Of a DNA stretch of 64,000 bases, positions 1 to 7,902 are shown in pieces. The first letter of the stretch is position 1. Every line of letters starts with the position of its first letter. The DNA comes from UBA12474 sp964549625. GTDB lineage: Bacteria; Babelota; Babeliae; Babelales; Babelaceae. The stretch is from contig CAZJVA010000001.1 in NCBI GenBank assembly GCA_964549625.1, forward strand, positions 62,001-126,000, in the 5' to 3' direction. Position numbers and translations under genes: made by a program. The notes beneath the pieces are model-generated. The model saw only the letters and a program-made list of their open reading frames with translations. It had not been told where the DNA came from and did not search any database.

Positions 1-120
1 CGGTCGTGGCATCATAAATGTTTGACTGGTATAGTTTTGAAAAAAATCGGGAATATTTACCACGCTTGCGTGGAGCATATATGGCATAGCTAAAAAGCAG
101 AGCAGTGCTACGTATTTCAT
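1..120 (-). CDS. Exported protein, N-terminal fragment (cut by window edge)
   Basis: A reading frame opens with ATG at 118-120 on the minus strand and is still open at base 1, giving 40 codons. A GGGAAGG ribosome-binding site lies about 5 bases upstream of the ATG. The start of the protein is MKYVALLCFLAMPYMLHA, a classic signal peptide (one Lys, a hydrophobic core, a small-residue cleavage site near HA-S), so the product is probably exported. It lies 28 bp downstream of the aldolase gene on the same strand and may be co-transcribed. Nothing about its function can be read from the visible part. Confidence 0.6.
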   Translation of the reverse strand, partial: MKYVALLCFLAMPYMLHASVVNIPDFFQNYTSQTFMMPRP

Positions 121-148
121 GTGAGCCTTCCCATTGTTATTGGTTGAG

Positions 149-1006
149 CTATGATATCTGTGCGAGTGCGTGATCAAGATCTATTTCACCAGCCATGAGT
201 TTAGTCATGGTTTGTGTGATCAGGCAAGCGTAATTTGTTGGGTGTGCAAAGATGTTGCGCCCGATTGCCCCACCGGACCAGCCGAGTTTGTGCACAAGGT
301 AGTCGGTTTTTTGCAATAAGTCACGAATGCTTGTCTCTTCTCCACCGGCGAAAAGGAGGCGGGTGTTGCCTGCAGCAATTTTTGTTTCTTCAAGAAGTTT
401 TGTGTGGTCTAATAGGTCTCCTTCGGGGAGTTGAACTTTTGCAAAGTCTGCACCTAAACTGGTCGCGATACTTGCAGCAAGGGGGAGATATGTATGTGCT
501 TTTTTGTTTTCTATCGCGCTACCGCGGACATAGCTCCAGAGTATTGTTGGAATGCCATGCTCATGAGCTTTTGTGATAGCTTGTGAAGCATTTGCGAGCA
601 TTAATTCTTCGTGTGTGCTCCCTAAGTATATTGTGATGCCGACGCCGGCGACCTTGTTGTGGTTGTTTTTATTAAAATTGATGACTTCATCTATCGTTGT
701 CAGTAGGGTGCTGTTTGGGTCGTATTTGCGGATTTTTTGTGTCGGTGTTTTGGCCGTAATTTTGATAACGATTGGTTCCATTCCACCCACATAGCGAGAA
801 ATTAGGCCGAGATGCGAAGCAATAACGAGCTTGCTTTCTTGTGCAATTGTAAAAAAGTGGGATGGTGCCAGAGGTAGTCCATGCTCAAATTTGTGGTCGG
901 CTGCAAAGATTAGCGTTTTTCCTTGGTAGGGTGCTAGATGGTGCAGTCGTTCGACAAATTCTTGGTGATGGCGGGCCGGTACGGTGCGGGGAACAGTGAT
1001 AGGCAT
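149..1006 (-). CDS. Class I fructose-bisphosphate aldolase, DhnA/FbaB type
   Basis: This enzyme interconverts fructose-1,6-bisphosphate with glyceraldehyde-3-phosphate and dihydroxyacetone phosphate through a Schiff-base lysine (family knowledge). The 285-residue protein shows the N-terminal FAADHKFEHG motif of the DhnA group. The lysine in DFAKVQLPEGD is the best Schiff-base candidate, and GGAIGRNIF near the C-terminus is a phosphate-binding loop. I place the start at MPITVPRTV, because AGGAG lies 7 bases before that ATG and directly after the ftsI stop. A longer frame reaching 1060 would overlap ftsI by 41 bases. It is the last identifiable gene of a minus-strand run bamA-ftsL-ftsI-aldolase. 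A related DhnA-family aldolase with another substrate cannot be excluded. Confidence 0.8.
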   Translation of the reverse strand: MPITVPRTVPARHHQEFVERLHHLAPYQGKTLIFAADHKFEHGLPLAPSHFFTIAQESKLVIASHLGLISRYVGGMEPIVIKITAKTPTQKIRKYDPNSTLLTTIDEVINFNKNNHNKVAGVGITIYLGSTHEELMLANASQAITKAHEHGIPTILWSYVRGSAIENKKAHTYLPLAASIATSLGADFAKVQLPEGDLLDHTKLLEETKIAAGNTRLLFAGGEETSIRDLLQKTDYLVHKLGWSGGAIGRNIFAHPTNYACLITQTMTKLMAGEIDLDHALAQIS

Positions 1007-1019
1007 CTCTTCTCTCTCC

Positions 1020-2675
1020 TTATTTTTTCTCTTGCGGTGGAATTTTTTCAATAACGACAAGCTGTTGAGCGATTTTGTTGAATAACGGTGCCGCTACGCT
1101 GGCGGCGTAAAGGTTGGTCTGGGCGTCTTTGTATGGTTCCTTGATGATAATAACAATAACGCGCTGATACGATCCTTGTTCAATAATGCCGGCAAAAGTA
1201 TAAATGTTGCGTGTTGGGTCGTACTGACCATTGCTTAATAGGTGCGCGGTGCCGGTCTTTCCTTGTATTAGGTATCCAGGGACCTGTGCTTTGTGATGTG
1301 GTGTGGTTGTTTTATTGATCGTAATAATTTCTCGTATTTGTGCCACAGCTTCAGATGATGCAATATTTTTTTTCTTAATTGGTGATTCAGCAAGTATTCG
1401 TGGAGCTACTAAGGTCCCATTGTTCGCAATCATGCCAAAGGCGGTGGCTAGTTGAAGTGCACTGGTTCGTAGTTCGTAGCCGAAAGAGAGTGAAAGAGGG
1501 GTTGCTTTAGACCATTGAGCAAGTGGTGTTATGCTTCCTGTAGCCTCACCAGGGAACTGAAGGTCTGTTTTTTGCGCAAAACCATATTTAGTTAGATAGT
1601 GATGGAGCTTTTTGCCCAGTCGAAGCGATACTAGGGAGGTTCCAATGTTGTTTGATTGCCGTATGACATCGGTGAAAGATAGTTTGCCGCCGGCTTTCCA
1701 GGTAGTTACACGAATTCCATTAATAAGTGTTTCCTTGGTATTGCGACAATCGATTATTTCATCTGGGGTAACTGCACCATCTTCTAGCGCAGCTAATGCC
1801 GAGAACACCTTCATAACTGACCCAAGCTCGTAGCTTTCGGTGAAGCAACGGTTTTTTAAGTGTTGTTGCTCAATAGTCGTGGGATTGTTTGGGTCGCTAT
1901 CAGGGTACATGGCGCTTGCTAGGATTGCGCCATCTTGGGGGTTGCAAATAAGAACCATGCCTTCTTTTGCCTGCCATTTTTGGACCCAATCTTTGAGCTC
2001 TTTGTATGCAATGGTTTGGATGTTCTGATCAAATGTTAATGGTATATCAGAGCCTTCTTGCCCTTCCTGTAGTGCGGTTTTTTCAAAATAAAATGACCCA
2101 ATACGCGCATCTTTTTGCAAGATGTAGGTCGTGGGGATGCCGGCCAGTATTTTTTCGTGGACCATTTCAAGTCCGGTCAAGCCCTTGTTATCGACGTCGG
2201 TAATGCCGATCGTGTGGGCTAAAGATGGTGCGAGGTAAAATCGTTTGTGCTCTTTGAGCAGGTGTAAATCGGTGAGTTGGGCGTTGTGTATGAGGTTATA
2301 TTCTTCGGGCGATAGGTGGCGTTTGATAAATATAAATGACGCCTGGGGTGCGGCGGTTTCAAGACGGTGTGTTTGTTCAGGAAAATGTTGCTGAATAAAT
2401 TTGAGAGTCTCTTTTGGGAACTCCATTTGATTTGGGGTGACAAAAAGTGAGTAGCTTTCCTGATTAAGCGCGAGCGGGGACGTGTGTTTGTCATAAAATA
2501 TGCCGCGGGAGGGTTGCTGAGTTATTTGAATGTAATACTGACGTTTTCCTAAATTGGTATAGAAGTCGTGGTGTAGGATTTGGATGATGCAAAGGTGCCC
2601 TAATGCGACAAGGAAAAAGACAAAAAAGAGAGCTACAACCAGGGAGACTCTAAACTGGTTTAGCATCTGTTTCAT
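1020..2675 (-). CDS. ftsI: Class B penicillin-binding protein (FtsI/PBP3-like transpeptidase)
   Basis: A septal peptidoglycan DD-transpeptidase that crosslinks stem peptides at division. The 551-residue protein has a short basic N-terminus and one membrane anchor (residues about 10-33), then the PBP dimerisation domain and a C-terminal transpeptidase domain. The three active-site motifs are visible: SVMK near residue 287 (SxxK, acylated serine), SNN near 343, and KTGT near 473. The start codon overlaps the stop of the upstream FtsL-like gene by 4 bases (ATGA type), which is the ftsL-ftsI order of classical dcw clusters. An FtsI rather than elongation PBP2 role is inferred from that neighbour. 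ftsQ-like, ftsA and ftsZ lie about 28 kb away, so the division genes are split here. Confidence 0.88.
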   Translation of the reverse strand: MKQMLNQFRVSLVVALFFVFFLVALGHLCIIQILHHDFYTNLGKRQYYIQITQQPSRGIFYDKHTSPLALNQESYSLFVTPNQMEFPKETLKFIQQHFPEQTHRLETAAPQASFIFIKRHLSPEEYNLIHNAQLTDLHLLKEHKRFYLAPSLAHTIGITDVDNKGLTGLEMVHEKILAGIPTTYILQKDARIGSFYFEKTALQEGQEGSDIPLTFDQNIQTIAYKELKDWVQKWQAKEGMVLICNPQDGAILASAMYPDSDPNNPTTIEQQHLKNRCFTESYELGSVMKVFSALAALEDGAVTPDEIIDCRNTKETLINGIRVTTWKAGGKLSFTDVIRQSNNIGTSLVSLRLGKKLHHYLTKYGFAQKTDLQFPGEATGSITPLAQWSKATPLSLSFGYELRTSALQLATAFGMIANNGTLVAPRILAESPIKKKNIASSEAVAQIREIITINKTTTPHHKAQVPGYLIQGKTGTAHLLSNGQYDPTRNIYTFAGIIEQGSYQRVIVIIIKEPYKDAQTNLYAASVAAPLFNKIAQQLVVIEKIPPQEKK

Positions 2676-2962
2676 TGCTCTTGCTTTCGTGAGGCAAGGA
2701 AGGTATCAAGCTGCATAATGCGTTGGGGCGGGGTCTTTTCTAACCCCATTCTTTCGGCTTGATCGAGTATATTTGCTGGGGTAGTACGTTCGGCAATTTT
2801 TTGACGAAGGAGTCGAATGTCTTTTTCTGTTTTTTGGTATTTGTGTTCAAGGTGTTGTTTTTGGTACATATGTTGGATTGCCGCGTTCTGGTGCCAAATG
2901 TACCAAAATATCATGCCGATTGTTACTATGCTCCAGATCAGTAACAATTTGGATGTGTTCAC
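2672..2962 (-). CDS. ftsL: FtsL-like division protein (GTG start)
   Basis: A small bitopic membrane protein that would link FtsI with FtsB and FtsQ in the divisome. The 96-residue product begins with a short cytoplasmic stretch (VNTSKLLL), has a transmembrane helix at about residues 6-24, then a charged heptad-type coiled coil (about 30-70) with Leu/Ile spacing typical of FtsL. I chose GTG at 2962 because GGGAGG lies just upstream. The same frame extends to 3205, but that extension runs through the bamA 3' end. FtsL sequences are poorly conserved, so the call rests on size, topology, coiled coil and the 4-base overlap with ftsI. Confidence 0.65.
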   Translation of the reverse strand: MNTSKLLLIWSIVTIGMIFWYIWHQNAAIQHMYQKQHLEHKYQKTEKDIRLLRQKIAERTTPANILDQAERMGLEKTPPQRIMQLDTFLASRKQEQ

Positions 2963-2987
2963 ACCATCCTCCCTTTGCACATAAATT

Positions 2988-5441
2988 TTAGAATGCGCGC
3001 GCCGCTCCAAAATGGACTTCATATGGAGATTCGCCGCGACGTTTTTTGGTGTCGAGTTTGAAGCCCCAGTCAATTCGTATTGCTGTTGGCTGCTGAATAC
3101 TAATACCAAATCCGACGCTATGACGATAGTCAAAACTGTTATTATATACAAGGCCATCTGGGATCTTTTCGATACCAGGGGTATGCCAGCCGCAACCGCC
3201 GTCATAGAAAAGGAATCCGCGCATATTTTCGTCTCGTGTTATTGGGAACTGTAATTCTGCGTTTACAAAGAGTGCGCGCGTAGCACCAAGAGAGCTGCCA
3301 AGTAACTGTGGACCTGCTTGGCCGTATGCAAAGCCGCGGACAGTGCCCGGACCACCGACGTGGAAAAGTTCTCGATATGGAGTTGTGCGGTCTGAGCCCA
3401 GTGTTCCAATTGCTCCAAAGAATCCGTGCAAGTGAAGCACAAGTGCATACTCTGGAATTAACGTTGTATACCAGTGTGCGTCAAGGCCACATTTTACAAA
3501 GCCAAAATTACTTCCGCTGTTAGGAAAGCCAACGCGTGTATTTAAATTAAGAGCGTATCCTGTCGTTGGGAACATAGGGTGGTCACGACGGTCTTGAGAG
3601 AGTAGCAGATCAAGCCATATGAGTTCACCCGGTTGAAACATGCGGTCGACCTGTGCTTGTAGGCAAGCTTGGGCCTCGGCATTATCACGATAGATAGTGC
3701 GTGTAATATTAGGATGTTTATATGTGATAGATTCTATGCCTAGTCCTGTGTTGAAAGCAGCGAAATTAAGAGCCTCAATGCGCATGCCAGTGTTGATGTT
3801 CATACCGCGCACGCGTTCTTCGGGTTCATGGATTGTTTGTTTAAAATTTTCGTAGGTTGTTTCTCGCAGGAAGCCGGCTAACGAGCCGCTTACTGGGCGA
3901 TCAAATAGCCAATCCGACCCAATGACGGCGTCAAAGGTTTTAGCGCTGGAGGCCAGACTCGTGCTTAATCCGTAACGAATGCCCGTGCCCATAAAATTGC
4001 TGTCGCTGACAGTACCTCGTATGGTGAAGCCTCCTGGCGGCGTTGCAGGGTCTGAGCCTTGTCCGACACCGTAACCGATATCAAGTCCTAAATGCCCTGT
4101 CTTGACCTCTTTGACGACTAGGTCAAGTTGTGCGTGGTTGTCATCGTTTTTAATGATTCGCCAGATGACGCCGTCCTTTTGATCGAAGTAGCCAAGGAGT
4201 TGAACACGCCGTTTGGTTTCGTCCATTAATCGTTTTGATAAAACTTCGCCTTCATCAAAAAGGATTTCTCGGCGGATAACGCGATCTTGCGTTTTTCTAT
4301 TGCCTACAATGTTGATTTGATCAACGGTTATTTGGTTGCCCAGCGTAGAACGAAACTCAAGTTCGACGGTATGGGTCGCTTCATCGGGAATAATTGATGG
4401 CTGTATGTCAGCATAGATATAGCCGTGTTCTCCAAAAATGGTGCGGAGTCGCTCCATAGTTGCCCGAATCTGGTCTTTGGAGTAAGGTTGTCCCTCAAAA
4501 ATTGGGATCATTGCGCGAATTTCGCGCCCAGTGTAGAGTTCGTTGTCTGTTGCGGTTACGGAGCCGATAAAATATGGCTCTCCTTCTTCGATAATGAAGG
4601 TAACATCAACGGCACCATCTTCTGATTCATCAATTTTAGTTTGGATAACACGTGCTGTTAAAAACCCGTTACTTTGGTAGATGTTTTCAATGGTATATTT
4701 GTCTTGCATCACTGCATCGGGATGATAAACTCCTGATCGATCAAGAAAGCCTAATGGCCAGGCTTCGCGTGTGTAGAGGCGTGCCTGCAGAGCTTCATCT
4801 GTTATTGATTCATTTCCTTCAAATCGAACACGGCGAATTCGAGAAGCTATTCCTTCATCAATAATAAAATGTGCTGTAGTAATTCCACTGTCCTCTTTTT
4901 CAAGCGATCCGGCTACAGAGACGTGGTGGTAATTTTTTTCTTTGTAGATTTTTTTGATTTGAGCTTCAATGTTTTTGATCTCCATTTCATCAAGCGTGCG
5001 TATGCGGCTAAGTTCGAGTTTCTCCTGCAGTTTGCTGCTGCTTAAAGCGCTGTTGCCGCTAAACGTTATTGCGCTTACATGGTCTTTTTCGGTCAAGCTT
5101 ATTTCTACTTCGACTTCGTATTCATTTATGGGTTCAACAAAGATTTGGACGTTGTTGAAATAGCCCATAGAAAAGAGGTTTTTGATAGTGTCTTTTGTTT
5201 TAGTAGCGTCAAAGGTGCGGCCCACGAGAAATGGAATTTTGGCTAATATTGCTGGTGTGGCGACCATCTGATTGCCGCTAATTCGTATACTGCGTACGGT
5301 TGGCGCTATTTTTGGTGCCGCTATGGTTATTGGTTGTTCTTGATAGGTTCCGGCCGCTTCGATGTAGGTAGTGCCCAAAGAGAATATGCACAATAGTGCT
5401 ACAAAAAGCCGGCTACGGGTATTCCTAGTTTTGATTTGCAT
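2988..5441 (-). CDS. bamA: Outer-membrane protein assembly factor BamA (Omp85)
   Basis: The central subunit of the BAM complex, which inserts beta-barrel proteins into the outer membrane. The 817-residue protein has a signal peptide (about residues 1-30, ending near IEAAG), a tandem set of POTRA domains (roughly 45-430, with repeated glycine-centred signatures such as IRISGN, VRFEGN and INIVGN) and a 16-strand barrel domain. The lid-lock motif GTVRGF sits near residue 698 and the protein ends in aromatic Phe (GAARAF), as barrel proteins do. AGGAG lies 6 bases before the ATG. Its presence shows a diderm envelope. It heads the bamA-ftsL-ftsI-aldolase series and is divergent from cysS. Confidence 0.95.
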   Translation of the reverse strand: MQIKTRNTRSRLFVALLCIFSLGTTYIEAAGTYQEQPITIAAPKIAPTVRSIRISGNQMVATPAILAKIPFLVGRTFDATKTKDTIKNLFSMGYFNNVQIFVEPINEYEVEVEISLTEKDHVSAITFSGNSALSSSKLQEKLELSRIRTLDEMEIKNIEAQIKKIYKEKNYHHVSVAGSLEKEDSGITTAHFIIDEGIASRIRRVRFEGNESITDEALQARLYTREAWPLGFLDRSGVYHPDAVMQDKYTIENIYQSNGFLTARVIQTKIDESEDGAVDVTFIIEEGEPYFIGSVTATDNELYTGREIRAMIPIFEGQPYSKDQIRATMERLRTIFGEHGYIYADIQPSIIPDEATHTVELEFRSTLGNQITVDQINIVGNRKTQDRVIRREILFDEGEVLSKRLMDETKRRVQLLGYFDQKDGVIWRIIKNDDNHAQLDLVVKEVKTGHLGLDIGYGVGQGSDPATPPGGFTIRGTVSDSNFMGTGIRYGLSTSLASSAKTFDAVIGSDWLFDRPVSGSLAGFLRETTYENFKQTIHEPEERVRGMNINTGMRIEALNFAAFNTGLGIESITYKHPNITRTIYRDNAEAQACLQAQVDRMFQPGELIWLDLLLSQDRRDHPMFPTTGYALNLNTRVGFPNSGSNFGFVKCGLDAHWYTTLIPEYALVLHLHGFFGAIGTLGSDRTTPYRELFHVGGPGTVRGFAYGQAGPQLLGSSLGATRALFVNAELQFPITRDENMRGFLFYDGGCGWHTPGIEKIPDGLVYNNSFDYRHSVGFGISIQQPTAIRIDWGFKLDTKKRRGESPYEVHFGAARAF

Positions 5442-5568
5442 CTACTGCTCCTGTAAAACCCAATCTTTCTTTTGAATTTTTCTTGCCACAAGAATACTTG
5501 AGTTTGCGAAATTTCACTAGCCTGAGTAGTCTGTCCATAAGGTTTTTGTTTAAACGAAAGGCAGACTC

Positions 5569-6894
5569 GTGGCTGATATTCGACTTACTAATACCATGTC
5601 TGGTGAAAAAGAGGTACTTACAATTTTACCCAATGACCCAGTGCGTATGTATGTCTGTGGCGTTACTCCCTATGATTACGCACACTTGGGCCATGGACGC
5701 TGTTATGTCGTATTTGATGTCTTGTGCCGCGTTTTAATGGCCAATGGTTATCAGGTGGCCTACTGCCGCAACTTTACCGATATTGACGATAAGTTGATTG
5801 CTCGCGCGGAGCGTGAGTTAGGTGATCGGTACCAATTTAATAAGGTAGCAGATCGTTTTATTCAGGCGTTTGAAGAAGATGTTGAACAACTCAACTGTTT
5901 GGTGCCATCATATCAACCTCGTGTTACACAGGTGATACCTGATATTATTGATTTTGTAGAAAAATTGATCGCTGCTGGTAAGGCCTATGCTGCGAACGGC
6001 AGTGTCTATTTTTCAGTGGATCAGGATGCCTGTTATGGGTGTCTTGCCAAACGTAATATTGATGAGATGCGAGCCGGGGCGCGCGTTGATATTAATGATG
6101 AAAAAAGAAATCCAATGGATTTCGCATTGTGGAAAGCTGAGCCAGCTGGAGGGTTTTGGGATAGTCCATGGGGTAATGGAAGACCTGGTTGGCACATAGA
6201 ATGTTCTGTGATGGCTCATAAATATTTAGGCGAGCACATTGATATTCATGGCGGTGGAATGGATCTTATTTTCCCACATCATGAAAATGAGCGCGCTCAA
6301 TCAGAGGGACTTTTTGGTACGCCGTATGTGCGTCACTGGGTACATAATGCGTTTGTTCGCATAGATAAAGAAAAAATGTCCAAGTCTTTGGGCAACTTTT
6401 TTACGTTACGACAAGTTTTTGAACAGTTTGATCCGATGGTTGTTCGTTTTATGTTGCTTGGGCTGCATTATCGATCACCGCTTGATTTTTCGTTGAGCGA
6501 TATGGCTGGGCACGAAAAAGGTTATCGCCGTTTGGTGCGGTCATTTGAAGCAATTCAGCCTGTTGAGCCAGGTGCGCAACCAGCTGAGCATGCAGCACGA
6601 ATGTTGAGTTTTTTGGCCGATGATCTTAATACGCCGGGTGCTTTGGGTGTTGCATTTGAGTCAATTGGTTTAAACTTATCTGCACATGAAATGGGGCAGA
6701 TTTTTTGGGTTTTAAAGCAGGTTATGGGGTTACGGTTAGAACCGCTGTTAGAGGATCCTGTTGAATTGAGCCCGGAAGTTGAGCAGCTTGTCGCTGCCCG
6801 TGATGAGGCGCGTGCTCGCAAGGATTGGACAACAGCTGATGCGCTACGTGAGCAGCTGCGTGCTCTAGGCTATGAAGTTCAAGATAAGAAATAG
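5569..6894 (+). CDS. cysS: Cysteinyl-tRNA synthetase
   Basis: Charges tRNA-Cys with cysteine in the cytoplasm. The 441-residue class I synthetase carries the HIGH-type motif HLGH at residues 39-42 and KMSKS near residue 270. It also has the usual zinc ligands: Cys30 (YVCGVTPYD), a Cys near 210 (HIECSVM) and the His/Glu cluster in HGGGMDLIFPHHENE. Length is slightly under the usual 460, with the C-terminal anticodon-binding region present but short. The start is GTG, preceded by GAAAGG at 7 bases. It stands alone on the plus strand and ends in a shared terminator with trxA. Confidence 0.95.
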   Translation: MADIRLTNTMSGEKEVLTILPNDPVRMYVCGVTPYDYAHLGHGRCYVVFDVLCRVLMANGYQVAYCRNFTDIDDKLIARAERELGDRYQFNKVADRFIQAFEEDVEQLNCLVPSYQPRVTQVIPDIIDFVEKLIAAGKAYAANGSVYFSVDQDACYGCLAKRNIDEMRAGARVDINDEKRNPMDFALWKAEPAGGFWDSPWGNGRPGWHIECSVMAHKYLGEHIDIHGGGMDLIFPHHENERAQSEGLFGTPYVRHWVHNAFVRIDKEKMSKSLGNFFTLRQVFEQFDPMVVRFMLLGLHYRSPLDFSLSDMAGHEKGYRRLVRSFEAIQPVEPGAQPAEHAARMLSFLADDLNTPGALGVAFESIGLNLSAHEMGQIFWVLKQVMGLRLEPLLEDPVELSPEVEQLVAARDEARARKDWTTADALREQLRALGYEVQDKK

Positions 6895-6904
6895 TATTAA
6901 AAGA

Positions 6905-6926
6905 AAAGGGGGCGATAGCCCCCTTT
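6905..6926. terminator. Bidirectional hairpin between cysS and trxA
   Basis: A perfect stem of GGGGGC and GCCCCC around a GATA loop, flanked by AAA on the left and TTT on the right, lies 10 bases after the cysS stop and 7 bases before the end of the convergent trxA gene. It can act as an intrinsic terminator in both directions, though the U-tracts are short. Confidence 0.75.
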
Positions 6927-6932
6927 GTTGTG

Positions 6933-7253
6933 TTACGCGAAGATTTGTTCGATTTTTGTTTTAAGGTCGCTTTGGCTCATATAGCCCCGTTCTTTACCGA
7001 CGATGACGCCGTCTTTGATAAAGATGAAACTAGGGACGGAGGTTATGCCAAATTTGATTGCTAGGTCACGCGATTCGTCAATATCAACTTGCCCAAATGT
7101 GTAAGAATCTTTAAGCTCTTCGGCTACTTGATGAAAAATAGGTTTCATCATTTGGCATGGGCCGCACCAAGATGCAGCAATATACAAAATGACTGGTTTT
7201 GTTGACTGCATGACTTCTTGATCAAAATTACTGGAGGTAATCGCATGTACCAT
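6933..7253 (-). CDS. trxA: Thioredoxin
   Basis: A cytoplasmic dithiol-disulfide oxidoreductase of 106 residues, the usual thioredoxin length. The active site WCGPC is at residues 29-33, the cis-proline is in TSVPSF (about 75), and the GYMSQSDL region forms the final helix. There is no signal peptide, so it should serve cytoplasmic reductases rather than periplasmic folding. The upstream neighbour (7288-7863) is an exported unknown on the same strand, 34 bases away, so they may be co-transcribed. Confidence 0.95.
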   Translation of the reverse strand: MVHAITSSNFDQEVMQSTKPVILYIAASWCGPCQMMKPIFHQVAEELKDSYTFGQVDIDESRDLAIKFGITSVPSFIFIKDGVIVGKERGYMSQSDLKTKIEQIFA

Positions 7254-7287
7254 TGTTTTTCAACCTTTCTGTTGATATTTGTTCTGG

Positions 7288-7863
7288 TTACTCAGTGATA
7301 AAGTGTACTTGTTTTTCGAATTCTGTAACGTCTTCCTCCAGAGGCTTTGGCTCATGTTGGTGTGTATTATGGCCAGCTTTGGAGGATTGGTGTCCAAGGA
7401 CTTTGATTTCTTTTATCGCCTCAAATGTAATCTCCTTTGTAAGTTCTTGGCCTGATTGAGAAATTTGCTTACAAACGATTTTTCGATTTGCTTCAACTAA
7501 AAAAGTGTGGGGGTTTTGTTCGTTGCTCAAAAGTATTGAAATTTGCAGGAATGTCTTGTGTTTGTATTTTGTGGGTGCAAGTTCATGATGTACGGTGATC
7601 TGGGCGATTTGTGACAAATTAAGACGAGTGGTGTTGGTGTATGGGTTTTCTTCCGGCGTTGCTGTTACCGCATACCACGGGATAGCTTTGTAGAGACCTG
7701 ATATTGTTAGAAAGCGGAATGAAAAAATTTCGTTGTTTCGTGCGATGATGCTTCCGTAAAAATCAAGCGGCGGCAGCTCTGAGGAGGTAGTGTTTGATTG
7801 AAAGCCAAAATTAGCGCAGATAAACAACGCGTAAATGGCTAGGAGCATGGGTATATACTTCAT
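7288..7863 (-). CDS. Exported protein of unknown function (191 aa)
   Basis: Not recognised. The N-terminus MKYIPMLLAIYALFICANFG is a signal peptide, and GGGAG lies about 10 bases before the ATG. The mature part has alternating hydrophobic residues suggestive of beta strands (AQITVHHELAP, FLQISILLSNEQ) and ends in an acidic tail (KPLEEDVTEFEKQ). The sequence pattern would fit a small beta-rich periplasmic domain. It follows the 664-residue exported protein by 39 bases and precedes trxA, all on the minus strand. Confidence 0.75.
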   Translation of the reverse strand: MKYIPMLLAIYALFICANFGFQSNTTSSELPPLDFYGSIIARNNEIFSFRFLTISGLYKAIPWYAVTATPEENPYTNTTRLNLSQIAQITVHHELAPTKYKHKTFLQISILLSNEQNPHTFLVEANRKIVCKQISQSGQELTKEITFEAIKEIKVLGHQSSKAGHNTHQHEPKPLEEDVTEFEKQVHFITE

Positions 7864-7902
7864 AGATTGGATACTCCCACAAAATTTAAATAATAACGTA
7901 GG

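Noticed and set aside
2963..3205. N-terminal extension of the FtsL-like frame
   Set aside because: It lies over the end of bamA; the GTG at 2962 with its GGGAGG site gives the expected FtsL size.
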